DNA of 64,000 nucleotides from Rhodoplanes serenus. Its GTDB lineage: Bacteria > Pseudomonadota > Alphaproteobacteria > Rhizobiales > Xanthobacteraceae. The position numbers and the translations under genes are program-made. Below the pieces are notes generated by a model. The model searched no databases, was not told the origin of the DNA, and worked only from the letters and a program-made list of their open reading frames with translations. Below are positions 8,901-17,403 of the stretch, in pieces (the first letter of the stretch is position 1; every line of letters starts with the position of its first letter). Where the stretch lies: the NCBI GenBank assembly GCA_009720755.1, contig WNKV01000003.1, forward strand, positions 330,383-394,382, given 5' to 3'.

Positions 8901-9468
8901 GGCGGTCGCCCAGGCGATCGCCCATTCGACGTTCCGGGGCGACGCCGAGATGCGCGAGAGAGTGGCACGCTTCGACGAGCGGCTGGCGGCGCTGGCGAGC
9001 AGTCACGGACTCCTGGTGCAGACCGACTGGACGGCGGCCGATCTCGGCGCGCTGGTGGCCGGCCAGCTCGCCCCCTACGTCTCCGCCCATCCGGACGGGC
9101 TGATCACCGAGGGCAGCCCGATGGCGCTGTCGGCCGACATCGCGACGCCGCTCGGGCTGGTGATCCACGAGCTGGCGACCAACGCCGCCAAGCACGGCGC
9201 CCTGTCGCGCCCGAGCGGAAGCGTGCGGGTGGCGTGGAGGCTCGGCGAGCGCGACGGCGCCCGAATGCTGACGCTCGTCTGGTCGGAGATCGGTGGTCCG
9301 CCGGTGACGCCGCCGTCCAGGTCCGGCCTCGGAAGCCGGCTGATCGACGGCGCCATCCCGAACGCGACGGTGACGCGCGACTTCCGTCCCGACGGCCTCG
9401 TCTGCACCATCGAGGTCGCCCTGCCGAACAAGGAGGTGACGGCGGATTTCCCCGTGGTTCCCCGCTGA
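5926..9468 (+). CDS. CheB-CheR-PAS-HWE histidine kinase fusion protein
   Basis: 1180 residues with domains in order. CheB methylesterase (~20-200) has intact triad Ser29, His56, Asp147. CheR N-terminal and SAM-methyltransferase domains (~210-480) have GCATGEE at 322-328 and the ISCRNVLIYF segment near 420. A long Glu/Gln-rich coiled coil (~640-730) contains repeated EELQSINEE units. Two PAS-like sensor domains follow (~735-842 and ~858-972). The C-terminal HWE-family kinase has phospho-acceptor His986 in ELTHRVKNTL, N-box His1081 and Asn1086, and the W-x-E signature at 1119-1121. The protein thus couples methylation, demethylation and phosphorelay in one soluble polypeptide; its receptor and response regulator are not in the window. 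The ATG at 5926 is preferred over an upstream GTG at 5866. Family architecture is known from other bacteria; biological role is mostly unassigned. Confidence 0.9.
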   Translation: MAGDFHDEPRRAADGPGGEPGVLVTIGASAGGIAALQRLFAELPDDTGAGFVVVIHLDPEYRSELASILAAKTAMPVRQVTNSMPFLPNHVYVVPPDRRLQVVDRRISAEPFEDERARRNPIDHFFRSVALELGDGCAVVLSGAGSDGALGARAIKEAGGIILVQDPNEAEYPSMPRSAIATGVADFVLPVRDLAARLVELIRGKRGRPAEPDGAVDEENLRRILAHLRVRTGHDFSKYKRSTVLRRVARRMQVTRTETLREYYDALHQDSEEARALLGDLLISVTTFFRDTEAFQGLKTQVLPELFQGKEPNDTIRVWIPGCATGEEAYTIAMLLLEEASRHDMRPVVQVFGSDLDTRALAVAREGRYPAAIEADIGEDRLRRFFTREGDGFRVRQELRDVVLFAAHDLLKDPPFSRIDLISCRNVLIYFDRDLQDQVVSTFHYALNPGGFLLVGASEAAENPAGLFRCLDRGARIYQSRALPGDKPRLLPQLVGPIGLREHTPGLGRSVSPTAALSDAVAHRRAIELLAPPSFLVDQTHRVIHLSETAGRFVMPSGGPLTGDIVDLVRSELRFELRSALHRAFEQGQATLSLPIPVRFNGAPHRVQLLVRPVPADDGSGSGSAVVMLIEGEPLDETLGKSEEHQAADETVRRLSQELEMTQSRLRTVREESDAANEELRAANEELQSINEEYRSTSEELETSKEELQSINEELQTVNSELKLKLEAISRAHSDLQNLMAATDYGTLFLDSVLRIKRFTESVTQLFSITPNDSGRPITDVAHQLEYDGLVRDARGVLSDLVPVRREIHSRDGRWYEMRMRPYRTVDDKIDGVVITFIDVTQRRSTEEALRDSEEKLKRQTRLIELSRDPIFVWHFDNGIVDWNRGCEELYGFMRDEALGRSAVALLGTTLETGTLAEIKARLNAEGSWSGDLLQRTKDGRDLVVDTRMRVESFAGDRLVIEIGRDITERRLWDERQRLLLRELTHRVKNTLAVAQAIAHSTFRGDAEMRERVARFDERLAALASSHGLLVQTDWTAADLGALVAGQLAPYVSAHPDGLITEGSPMALSADIATPLGLVIHELATNAAKHGALSRPSGSVRVAWRLGERDGARMLTLVWSEIGGPPVTPPSRSGLGSRLIDGAIPNATVTRDFRPDGLVCTIEVALPNKEVTADFPVVPR

Positions 9469-9527
9469 TGCCCCGGCGCAAGGTCGCGCGCCGCTGAGGC
9501 GAAGATAGAACGAAGTCAAATGTTAAG

Positions 9528-9604
9528 TGGCGCGCTCGGAGAGATTCGAACTCCCGACCCTCAGATTCGAAGTCTGATGCTCTATCCGGCTGAGCTACGA
9601 GCGC
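9528..9604 (-). tRNA. tRNA-Arg (anticodon TCG), CCA encoded
   Basis: Read on the minus strand the sequence folds into a complete cloverleaf. The 7-bp acceptor stem is GCGCTCG with CGAGCGC, the D-arm is GCTC/GAGC, the anticodon arm is TCAGA-CTTCGAA-TCTGA with anticodon TCG, and the T-arm contains TTCGAAT. The discriminator G (9531) is followed by an encoded CCA (9530-9528). It lies between the signalling fusion and the diguanylate cyclase with no integrase or att-like duplication nearby. Confidence 0.95.
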
Positions 9605-9857
9605 GTCGGGCGCCGGTGGGCGGCGCCGAGACCGTCTTATAGCGGATCGGCGCCGAAAAGCGACCGCGGCATGGTGGATCGGAGCCCAACAGGGGCCGTG
9701 CCGTCAACCCTGCCGTCAACCCTGACGAACGGGCGGGTCCGCGGCCCCGATCCGAAGGCCGCAGCAGGGGGCCTCGAGACGCCAAGGCGTTCCAGGCATC
9801 GAGCGGCGTCGACTCGGACGGAGAGGTCCGCGGCACGTCTCCGCGGCCCCGCATTGG

Positions 9858-11327
9858 TCAGCCCGGCTCGGGCCGATCGTCGGCGGGGGCCAGGCTGGCG
9901 GCGCGGGCCACCAGGGCGGGGGTCGGTGCGGTCTCGGGGGTCGGACGCCGTGCCTCCCGGCGGCCCGTCTCGGCCGCCGTCGTGGCTGTCCCGGCCACTC
10001 CTGTCCCGGCCACTCCTGTCGCGATCACTCCGGGAGCCGCCACCCCGGTCGCGGCGACCCCGGTCGCGGCCCCCGCGGGGGTGGCCACCGGGCCCGCAGT
10101 GGCCGGCACCGCCGGCGCGGTCCCCGTGCCTGCGCTCTCGCTCCCGGCTGCGGCCAGTGCCCCCGCCATCAGGGCTCCGACGGTCTCGACCCGGTTGCGG
10201 CCGTTCGCCTTGGCCCGGTACAGCGCCTTGTCGGCGGTCGCCACCAGCGCCGCCAGATCGATGGCCGCATCGGACGTCACGGCGACCCCGACGCTGACCG
10301 TCGAGGCCGGCCCGACCGCCCCGAGCGGCGCCAGCCGGCAGCGCTCGAACTCGGTGCGGATGCGCTCCGCCACGGCGAACGCCTCGGTCAGGGTGGCGCC
10401 GGGCAGCAGGCAGGCGAACTCCTCGCCGCCGGTTCGCCCGAGCAGGTCGGTCGAGCGCAGCACCCGCACCGTCGTCTCGCAGAAGGCGCACAGCACGCGG
10501 TCTCCGGTCTGGTGCCCGAAGGTGTCGTTGATGCGCTTGAACTGGTCGAGGTCGAGCATCAGCAGCGCCGCGGTGCCGCCTTCGGCGAGCAGCCGGCGCA
10601 GCATGCGCTCGCCGCGCTCGAAGAAGGCGCGCCGGTTGGCGACCCCGGTCAGCGGGTCGACCAGGGAGTTGCGCCGATGCTCCAGCTCCAGCCGCTCCTT
10701 GGCCATCGCCATCACCAGAAAGGCCAGGCAGAAGACATGCAGCACCAGCGCGGCGGCGCCGATCGGCACCACCAGCTCGGCAATCGGATCGGGCTGCACC
10801 GGCAGCACCAGCCGCTCGGCGATCGGGATGCGGGCCAGGAAGGCGAGCCCGTAGGCGACCAGGATCACGATGGTGGGCCAGCGCGACATCAGCTCGGGGT
10901 TGCGGGCGCGCCAGTACTCGGAGGCGATCAGCAGGGTGAACACGAACATCGCCAGCGAGAATATCCGGATGCGCAGCGCCCCGTCGGTCCACACCGCATC
11001 GAAGCCGCACGCCATGATCCACGCCAGCGCGGCGCCAAGCGGCACTGCGAGATGCGGCCGCCGCCCCTCGAAGCTGCGCGCGCCGCACCACATCAGCCCA
11101 TAGGCGAACAGCCACACGGCATTGCCGAGGCCGACCGAAGCCCAGTCGGGGACGACACCGCGCAGCACGACCAGGACGCCGCCGACGTCGAGCACCAGGA
11201 GCCCCGTGCCCCACCACGCCAGGGTCGCCAGGCTGCGGTCCTGAAGCCAAGCGAACAGCAGCATCAGGCCGCTGATCGCCGTGGCGAAGGCGGTGACCGC
11301 AAAGAGGGTGGGGAGGTCGAGCGGCAT
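9858..11327 (-). CDS. membrane-anchored diguanylate cyclase (GGDEF)
   Basis: 489 residues. Residues 1-~210 contain about six to seven transmembrane helices in an MFS- or 7TM-like sensor region; residues ~225-385 form a GGDEF domain with the active-site motif GGEEF at 300-304. An allosteric I-site RSTD sits at 291-294, at the correct spacing, so product inhibition by c-di-GMP is likely. It should make c-di-GMP from two GTP at the inner membrane. The C-terminal ~100 residues are low complexity, Ala/Gly/Thr/Val/Pro with repeated GVAATG- and GVAGTG-like units, and may be disordered. An in-frame GTG at 11363 would add 12 residues; neither start has a good ribosome site, and the ATG at 11327 is closer to the first helix. 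Divergent from the formaldehyde dehydrogenase gene. Confidence 0.88.
   Translation of the reverse strand: MPLDLPTLFAVTAFATAISGLMLLFAWLQDRSLATLAWWGTGLLVLDVGGVLVVLRGVVPDWASVGLGNAVWLFAYGLMWCGARSFEGRRPHLAVPLGAALAWIMACGFDAVWTDGALRIRIFSLAMFVFTLLIASEYWRARNPELMSRWPTIVILVAYGLAFLARIPIAERLVLPVQPDPIAELVVPIGAAALVLHVFCLAFLVMAMAKERLELEHRRNSLVDPLTGVANRRAFFERGERMLRRLLAEGGTAALLMLDLDQFKRINDTFGHQTGDRVLCAFCETTVRVLRSTDLLGRTGGEEFACLLPGATLTEAFAVAERIRTEFERCRLAPLGAVGPASTVSVGVAVTSDAAIDLAALVATADKALYRAKANGRNRVETVGALMAGALAAAGSESAGTGTAPAVPATAGPVATPAGAATGVAATGVAAPGVIATGVAGTGVAGTATTAAETGRREARRPTPETAPTPALVARAASLAPADDRPEPG
9985..10085 (-). repeat. degenerate short tandem repeats encoding the low-complexity tail of the diguanylate cyclase
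   Basis: Units such as CCCGGCCACTCCTGT, present twice in direct succession, and the related CCCCGGTCGCGGCGA run through this stretch. They translate on the minus strand into GVAGTG, GVAATG and similar blocks. Such slippage-prone repeats may vary in number between strains. Confidence 0.55.
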
Positions 11328-11474
11328 GAAATCGGGGTTCGAGGGCGGCCAGCGATGATGCACGACGGTAGTCGCCGTTCTAGCCCAGACCGTTCAAACT
11401 CTCGTGCTCGAACGGCTAAACTTCGTACAGTCCCGATTAACGAATCTTTCACCCAACAAGGACGGAGAGGCCGG

Positions 11475-12602
<1,128 letters not shown>

Positions 12603-12625
12603 AGCCGGGCGCCGGCCACCCTGTC

Positions 12626-12650
12626 GTCGCCGCGGCGAGACCGCGGCGAC
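12626..12650 (+). terminator. hairpin downstream of frmA
   Basis: GTCGCCGCGG and CCGCGGCGAC form a perfect 10-bp stem around a CGAGA loop, 24 bases after the frmA stop codon. There is no run of T immediately after it, so it is either a weak intrinsic terminator or a 3'-end stabilising hairpin. Confidence 0.55.
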
Positions 12651-12800
12651 GTGCGGAAATGACGTCACAGCCATGCGCGATGATCGGCTATTTCTGCATT
12701 TCCGGCGGCGCTTTTTACCAGACCTTACAGGTTTTGCGTCAGCCTGGTGACTGGCCGCGACCCCGGCCCGTGCCTCGGCCCGCGGCGCCGGAGGCGTGTC

Positions 12801-13088
12801 ATGACCAACCCCCTCGATCGCTTCCTCGAACTCGCCGGGCTCGGCATCCGGGCTCAGGCCGTCATCGCGCTACGCACCATCCGGCTCGCCGAAGGCGGCC
12901 CGGCGGCGCTGCGCGAGGCGCAGCGCATGGTCACCGAGAAGGTGGTGGCCACCGTCGAGGCCGAGATGGCGGCGGCGCGCGCGCTGCTCGGCGGTGCCAG
13001 CTTCGACGATGCGGCGTCCGAGGCGCTGGTGCCGGTGCGGCGCTGCGTCGAGGACAATGTCCGCCGCCTGTCGGGCCGACTGCCCTGA
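12801..13088 (+). CDS. 95-residue helical protein of unknown function
   Basis: A small, almost entirely alpha-helical-looking protein rich in Ala, Arg, Glu and Val ([20 protein letters not shown], then [19 protein letters not shown]). There is no signal peptide, membrane segment or Cys pair (a single Cys near the end, RRCVEDN). The ATG follows GGAGGCGTGTC. The amphipathic helices are reminiscent of phasin-like granule proteins of alphaproteobacteria, but this is only a composition argument. It lies between frmA and the flavoprotein gene on the same strand, separated from the latter by ~100 bases. Confidence 0.65.
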   Translation: MTNPLDRFLELAGLGIRAQAVIALRTIRLAEGGPAALREAQRMVTEKVVATVEAEMAAARALLGGASFDDAASEALVPVRRCVEDNVRRLSGRLP

Positions 13089-13189
13089 ATGGATCGTCAC
13101 GCCGGCCGCGAACGCCGTATCACCTCGCACGTTGTCGGCCAGGACCGGCCGGCGGCGCCCGGCCGCGCCCGGACCCCGGCGAGGCGGCG

Positions 13190-14095
13190 ATGGACGATGC
13201 GGAGACGGTCGACTGCGTGATCGTCGGCGGTGGCCCGGCGGGGCTGACGGCGGCCATCTATCTGGCACGCTTCCGCCGCCGCGTCGTGCTGGTCGACTCC
13301 GGCGAGAGCCGCGCCGCCCTGATCCCCGAGTCGCACAACTATCCGGGCTTCGCCGGCATCGCCGGTCCGGCCTTGCTGGCGCGGCTGCGTGACCAGGCGG
13401 GCCGCTATGGGGCGGAGCTGCGCGGCGGCCGCGTGGAAACGCTGGTGCGGACCGATGGGCTGTTCCGGGCCGAGATCGCGGAGGGTCGGGCGGTCATGGC
13501 GCGCGCCGCCCTGATCGCCACCGGCATCGTCGACGAGAGCCCGGAGCTGCCGGCACTGCGCACGCTGGTGGCTGCCGCGCGGGTGCGCTACTGCCCGATC
13601 TGCGACGCCTTCGAGGCGATGGACCGCCACATCGGGGTGGTCGGGCCGCTGCGGCGGGCCGCCGCCAAGGCGCGCTTCCTGCGCACCTTCAGTCGGCGGG
13701 TGACGGTGCTGCCGCTCGACGCCGGACCGCTGCCGGACGAGGAGGCGGCGGCACTCGCCGAGGCCGGAGTCGCCGTGCTGCGGGGGCCGCTGGCCGATCT
13801 CCGGCCGGAAGGCGAGGGGATCGCCGCCACCGCGGCCGACGGCACCCGCCTGATCGTCGATGTGCTCTATCCGGCCATGGGGGCCGAGGTCCGCGCCGGC
13901 CTGGCGCTCGCGCTGGGGGCCGAGACGGCCGGCGACGGCTGCCTGACCGTCGATCACCGGCAGCGCACCGCGGTGCCCATGCTCTACGCGGCCGGCGATG
14001 TCACCACCGACCTGCACCAGATCAGCGTCGCCACCGGCCACGGGGCCGTGGCGGCGACCGCGATCCACAACGCCCTGCCGCCGAATTTTCGCTGA
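13190..14095 (+). CDS. thioredoxin reductase-like FAD-dependent oxidoreductase with a degraded NADPH site
   Basis: 301 residues, the size of bacterial thioredoxin reductase. The FAD Rossmann motif is intact ([19 protein letters not shown]), followed by [15 protein letters not shown], a redox pair Cys135-x2-Cys138 (RYCPICDAF), and the FAD-contact end motif [20 protein letters not shown]. The second Rossmann motif expected after the Cys pair (GGGDSA type) reads VVGPLRRAA and is followed by few basic residues, so NADPH may bind poorly. That could mean a ferredoxin-type or NADPH-independent member, as known for some TrxR-like proteins. The ATG at 13190 is preceded by GAGGCGGCG. Not a canonical trxB, which would keep CATC and GGGxSA. 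Confidence 0.8.
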   Translation: MDDAETVDCVIVGGGPAGLTAAIYLARFRRRVVLVDSGESRAALIPESHNYPGFAGIAGPALLARLRDQAGRYGAELRGGRVETLVRTDGLFRAEIAEGRAVMARAALIATGIVDESPELPALRTLVAAARVRYCPICDAFEAMDRHIGVVGPLRRAAAKARFLRTFSRRVTVLPLDAGPLPDEEAAALAEAGVAVLRGPLADLRPEGEGIAATAADGTRLIVDVLYPAMGAEVRAGLALALGAETAGDGCLTVDHRQRTAVPMLYAAGDVTTDLHQISVATGHGAVAATAIHNALPPNFR

Positions 14096-14156
14096 GACCG
14101 GAGCCCCTGGCCCCGCGGTCGCCGTCCGCCCCGAGAGGGGCGGCACTCGCCGACCG

Positions 14157-14185
14157 TTGACAGCGCTACCGGCGAATCTTACGGT
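14157..14185 (+). promoter_or_regulatory. candidate sigma70 promoter of the iclR-pepE cassette
   Basis: A perfect -35 box TTGACA (14157-14162) is followed, after a 17-base spacer, by TACGGT (14180-14185), which matches three of six -10 bases. It lies about 40 bases before the regulator start codon and directly upstream of a perfect palindrome, a typical autoregulation layout. Confidence 0.5.
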
Positions 14186-14198
14186 GTTCGTGAATAGA

Positions 14199-14210
14199 GA
14201 ACCATGGTTC
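14199..14210. promoter_or_regulatory. perfect 12-bp palindrome, candidate IclR-family operator
   Basis: GAACCATGGTTC is a perfect palindrome located between the candidate promoter and the start of the IclR-type regulator gene. A further GTTC...GAAC pair (14207-14222) overlaps it. IclR-family proteins bind short palindromes in their own promoter regions, so this is a reasonable operator candidate. Confidence 0.45.
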
Positions 14211-14227
14211 CGAATTTGTGAACTGAT

Positions 14228-15040
14228 ATGAGCATCCTGGACGGTGTGCAGCGGGTTCTGACGCTCTTTGCCGAGGGCGCCACCGAGCTGTCCTTCACCG
14301 AGGTGGCGCAGCGGCTCGCCCTGCCGAAAAGCTCGGCGTCGCGGCTGCTCAACCAGATGCAGCATTACGGCCTGCTCGATCAGGACGCCGTCACCCGGCG
14401 TTACAGGCTCGGCACCGTGGTGCAGCGCGCGGTGCGGACCGGCCTGGCGGCGCGACCGCTCGACGAGGCGTGCCGGGCCGTGCTGGTGCGGCTCTCCGAG
14501 GCGAGCGGCCTCACCGCCTATCTGTCGACTCTCAATCGCCGTGAGACCGTGGTGCTCCAGCGGCTCAACGGCGCTCATCCGGTGCAGGTGCTGTCGCCGC
14601 CGGGCTCGCGCCGGCAGGCGTCGGGAACCGCCATGGGGCGGGCGCTGCTGTCGCGCCTGAGCGACGCCGAGTTCGCGGCGCTCTACGGGCGCGATCCGGC
14701 GGCACCGCTGCCGCCCGAAGGCAAGGACTGCCCGACGACCGTCGGCGCGCTCGCGGCCCGTGTCGCAGAGGTGCGGGCCGATCGCTGCGGCGTCGCCATC
14801 GACGAGGCGATGCCCGGCATCGGCGCCGTGGCGGCGGCGGTGCGCGATCCGGAGACCGGCGACCTGCGCGGCCTGTGCGTCTCCTTCGTGGCGTTCCAGG
14901 TCGACGCGGTGCGCGTCGCCACGCTGCGCGCCCTGGTGCTGGAGCAGGTGGGGGCGCTCGGGCGCGATCTCGGCGATCCGTTCTGGACGGCGCCGCCGGA
15001 AGCCACGAGGGCTGCCGCGGCCGGGGAGGGCGGCGCATGA
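14228..15040 (+). CDS. IclR family transcriptional regulator
   Basis: 270 residues. An N-terminal winged helix-turn-helix (residues ~1-65; LSFTEVAQRLALPKSSASRL, then YGLLDQDAVTRRYRLG) precedes a ligand-binding GAF-like effector domain (~80-250) with the typical TAMGRALLS-type segment (here SGTAMGRALLSRL). The family controls catabolic operons in response to small aromatic or carboxylic effectors. It is the first gene of a cassette whose next four genes follow on the same strand, the first three of them with 4-base overlaps, so it very likely regulates them and itself. The start ATG has no strong ribosome site; the HTH begins where expected. Confidence 0.9.
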   Translation: MSILDGVQRVLTLFAEGATELSFTEVAQRLALPKSSASRLLNQMQHYGLLDQDAVTRRYRLGTVVQRAVRTGLAARPLDEACRAVLVRLSEASGLTAYLSTLNRRETVVLQRLNGAHPVQVLSPPGSRRQASGTAMGRALLSRLSDAEFAALYGRDPAAPLPPEGKDCPTTVGALAARVAEVRADRCGVAIDEAMPGIGAVAAAVRDPETGDLRGLCVSFVAFQVDAVRVATLRALVLEQVGALGRDLGDPFWTAPPEATRAAAAGEGGA

Positions 15041-15741
15041 CTCTCCTGTTGCTCAGCAACTCGACCAGCGATGCCGGCTATCTGGTGCATGCGCAGCCGG
15101 CGATCCGCGATCTCGTCGCCGGCCTACCGCCGGCATCCCCCGCCGCCTTCGTGCCGTTCGCCGGGGTGACGCGCGACTGGGACGCCTACACGGCGCTCGT
15201 CGCTGCGGCGCTCGCCGACACCGGGCTCGATCTCGTGCCGCTGCACCGCGCCGACGATCCTGTCGCGACGATCGCGGCCGCGGCCGTGATCGTGGTGGGG
15301 GGCGGCAACACCTTCCGCCTGCTGCACGAGCTGCGCCGCCGCGGCCTCCTCGATCCGATCGCCCGTCGGGTGTGGGCGGGCGGCCGCTATCTCGGCTGGA
15401 GCGCCGGTGCCAATCTCGCCTGCCCGACGATCGCCACCACCAACGACATGCCGATCGTTGACCCCGACGGCTTTTCGGCGCTCGGCTTGGTCGGCTTCCA
15501 GATCAACCCGCACTACACCGACGCGCACCCCCCCGGCCATCGCGGCGAGACCCGGGCGCAGCGCCTCGCCGAGTTCTGCACCCTCAATCCCGAGATGCCG
15601 GTGGTCGGCCTTCCGGAAGGGTGTGGTCTGGCGGTGCGCGGCGCCGCCGTCACGCTGATCGGCCCGCAGCCGGCGCGGCTGTTCGTCGGCACCGCGCCGC
15701 CGCGCCTGCTGGCACCGGGGCCGCTGGAGATGATCGCATGA
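15037..15741 (+). CDS. pepE: dipeptidase E (peptidase S51, aspartyl dipeptidase)
   Basis: 234 residues against 229 in the enteric enzyme. The nucleophile elbow GWSAGAN gives Ser122, followed by Asp137 in TTNDMPIVDP and His159 in INPHYTD; the S-D-H spacing equals that of the characterised Ser120/Asp135/His157. PepE is a cytoplasmic serine peptidase that hydrolyses Asp-X dipeptides. The ATG overlaps the regulator's stop (ATGA), and the next gene overlaps its own stop in the same manner, so it is translationally coupled. In this setting the substrate could be a dipeptide-like compound rather than a true peptide; that is inference. Confidence 0.9.
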   Translation: MTLLLLSNSTSDAGYLVHAQPAIRDLVAGLPPASPAAFVPFAGVTRDWDAYTALVAAALADTGLDLVPLHRADDPVATIAAAAVIVVGGGNTFRLLHELRRRGLLDPIARRVWAGGRYLGWSAGANLACPTIATTNDMPIVDPDGFSALGLVGFQINPHYTDAHPPGHRGETRAQRLAEFCTLNPEMPVVGLPEGCGLAVRGAAVTLIGPQPARLFVGTAPPRLLAPGPLEMIA

Positions 15742-16670
15742 AGCAGGTTCTCGACGCCGTCGAGCTTCTGTCCGCCGCCGATATCGATGGCGAGGCGGTC
15801 GCCGCCGTGCTGCGCGGCGCCGGCGACTGCGAGGTCGCGGTGACGCCGCTCGCGCAGGACGGGGCGGCGACCGACTTCCTCTCGATCGTGATCCGAGGTC
15901 GCGACGACACGGCACCGCAGCTCGGCATTGTCGGCCGCCTCGGCGGCGTCGGCGCGCGCCCGGCCGTCACCGGCCTGGTGTCGGACGCCGACGGCGCCGT
16001 GGTGGCGATCGCAACCGCCTTGAAGCTGATGGCGATGGCGCGCCAGGGCGACGTCCTGCCCGGCACCGTGCGCATCCGCACCCATATCTGCCCGCGTGCC
16101 GCGACGCGCCCGCATCATCCGGTGCCGATGATGCGCTCGCCGTTCCCGATGCGCACCATGATGGCCCACGAGGTCGATCCTGCCATGGCGGCGATCCTGT
16201 CGGTCGACACCACCCGCGGCAACCGGCTGGTCAATCGCCGCGGCGTCGCGCTCACCCCGGTGGCCAAGCAGGGCTTCCTGCTGCCGATCCCCGACACCAT
16301 GCTCGACGTGCTGTCCTGGGTCAGCGGCGAGCTGCCCGTCACGCTGCCGCTCACCACCCAGGACATCACCCCCTACGAGAACGGCCTGCGGCATGTGAAC
16401 TCGCTGATGCAGCCGGCGATCGCCACCGACGCCCCCGTGGTCGGCGTCGCGCTCACGGCGCAGAGCACGGTGCCGGGCTGCGCCACCGGCGTCACCAGCG
16501 CGGTCGACTGCGACGTCGCGATCCGGTTCTGCATCGAGATCGCCAAGCTGTTCGGCGCCGGCACGCTCGCCTTCGTGGATGCGGACGAGTGGCGGGAGCT
16601 GCAACGCCGCTACGGCTCGCTGGCGCATCTCCAGACGGTCGGCCGGGACGACGGGGAGGTGGTGTCGTGA
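15738..16670 (+). CDS. DUF1177 family protein
   Basis: 310 residues. The pattern of a conserved N-terminal MKQVLDAVELLSAADIDG, a central RIRTHICPRAATRPHHPVPM with several His residues, and a C-terminal AQSTVPGCATGVTSAVDCD matches the DUF1177 family. That family has no established activity; the His/Asp/Cys-rich core would suit a metal-dependent hydrolase, but this is my inference. It overlaps pepE (ATGA) upstream and aroM (GTGA) downstream, so all are made from one mRNA. Pairing of DUF1177 and AroM genes recurs in several proteobacteria. Confidence 0.8.
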   Translation: MKQVLDAVELLSAADIDGEAVAAVLRGAGDCEVAVTPLAQDGAATDFLSIVIRGRDDTAPQLGIVGRLGGVGARPAVTGLVSDADGAVVAIATALKLMAMARQGDVLPGTVRIRTHICPRAATRPHHPVPMMRSPFPMRTMMAHEVDPAMAAILSVDTTRGNRLVNRRGVALTPVAKQGFLLPIPDTMLDVLSWVSGELPVTLPLTTQDITPYENGLRHVNSLMQPAIATDAPVVGVALTAQSTVPGCATGVTSAVDCDVAIRFCIEIAKLFGAGTLAFVDADEWRELQRRYGSLAHLQTVGRDDGEVVS

Positions 16671-17356
16671 GCGAGCCCCGGCAACGCCGCATCGCCTTCG
16701 TCACCATCGGCCAGGCGCCGCGGCGCGATGTCGTGCCCGAGATGGCGGCGCTGGTCGGATCGCATGTGCGCATCGACGAGTACGGCGTGCTGGACGGGCT
16801 CGATGCCGCCGCGATCGCGGCGCTCGGGCCGCGCCCCGGCGCCTATCGGTTCGCGACCCGGCTCGCCGACGGCACCGCGGTCGAGCTCGACAAGGCGGCG
16901 ACCGAGGACCGGCTCGCGACCCTGGTGGCGCGCCTCGACGGTGCCGGCTACGACCTTCTGGTGCCGCTGTGCACCGGCGCCGCGCTGCCGGCGACCGCGA
17001 CCCTCACGGTCGAGCCCCAGCAGGTGGTCGACCATACCCTGGCGGCGCTCGCTCATCGCTGCCGCCGGGTCGGCGTCGTGGTGCCGCTCGCCGCCCAGGT
17101 CGACACCCTGCATCTCTCGGTGCCAGTCGACTGCCCGGTGCGGCTGGTCCATGCCTCGCCTTATGAGCCCGATCCGGCGCGGGCCGCCGCCGCCTTCGCG
17201 GCCGCCGGCACGGCGCTCGCCGACTGCGATGTCGTGCTCATGCACTGCATGGGCTACGGCGCCGCCATGCGGACGATGGTGGCCGCGGCCGCCGGCCGGC
17301 CGGTGCTGCTCTCCACCCACCTGGTGGCGCGCCTGCTCGCCCAGATCTTGGAATGA
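16667..17356 (+). CDS. aroM: AroM family protein
   Basis: 229 residues beginning with a GTG that overlaps the DUF1177 stop (GTGA) and is preceded by GGGGAGG. The start RRIAFVTIGQAPRRDVVPEM and the segments DYLLVPLCTG-like (YDLLVPLCTGAALP) and DCDVVLMHCMGYG match AroM. AroM is a relative of the aspartate/glutamate racemase fold, and two Cys residues (in LCTG and HCMGYG) sit where racemases keep their catalytic pair. The E. coli gene name comes from co-regulation with shikimate kinase, not from a known reaction. Here its place in an uptake and hydrolysis cassette suggests an isomerase or lyase step. Confidence 0.82.
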   Translation: MSEPRQRRIAFVTIGQAPRRDVVPEMAALVGSHVRIDEYGVLDGLDAAAIAALGPRPGAYRFATRLADGTAVELDKAATEDRLATLVARLDGAGYDLLVPLCTGAALPATATLTVEPQQVVDHTLAALAHRCRRVGVVVPLAAQVDTLHLSVPVDCPVRLVHASPYEPDPARAAAAFAAAGTALADCDVVLMHCMGYGAAMRTMVAAAAGRPVLLSTHLVARLLAQILE

Positions 17357-17375
17357 CGTCTCTTGGAATGACGCC
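17346..17375 (+). repeat. 15-bp tandem duplication across the aroM stop codon
   Basis: Two adjacent copies of TCTTGGAATGACG(T/C)C, identical at 14 of 15 bases. The first copy contains the aroM stop overlapping an ATG; the duplication places a second in-frame ATG at 17368. Confidence 0.85.
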
Positions 17376-17403
17376 CGTTCTGTCCTGTTCGGAGACTTGC
17401 CCG

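Noticed and set aside
5836..9519. A long minus-strand frame antisense to the CheB-CheR-kinase gene
   Set aside because: Low-complexity shadow of a well-supported gene; no recognisable domain.
9528..9604. tRNA-Arg as an attachment site for an integrated element
   Set aside because: No integrase, no direct repeat of the tRNA 3' end and no change of gene content at this point.
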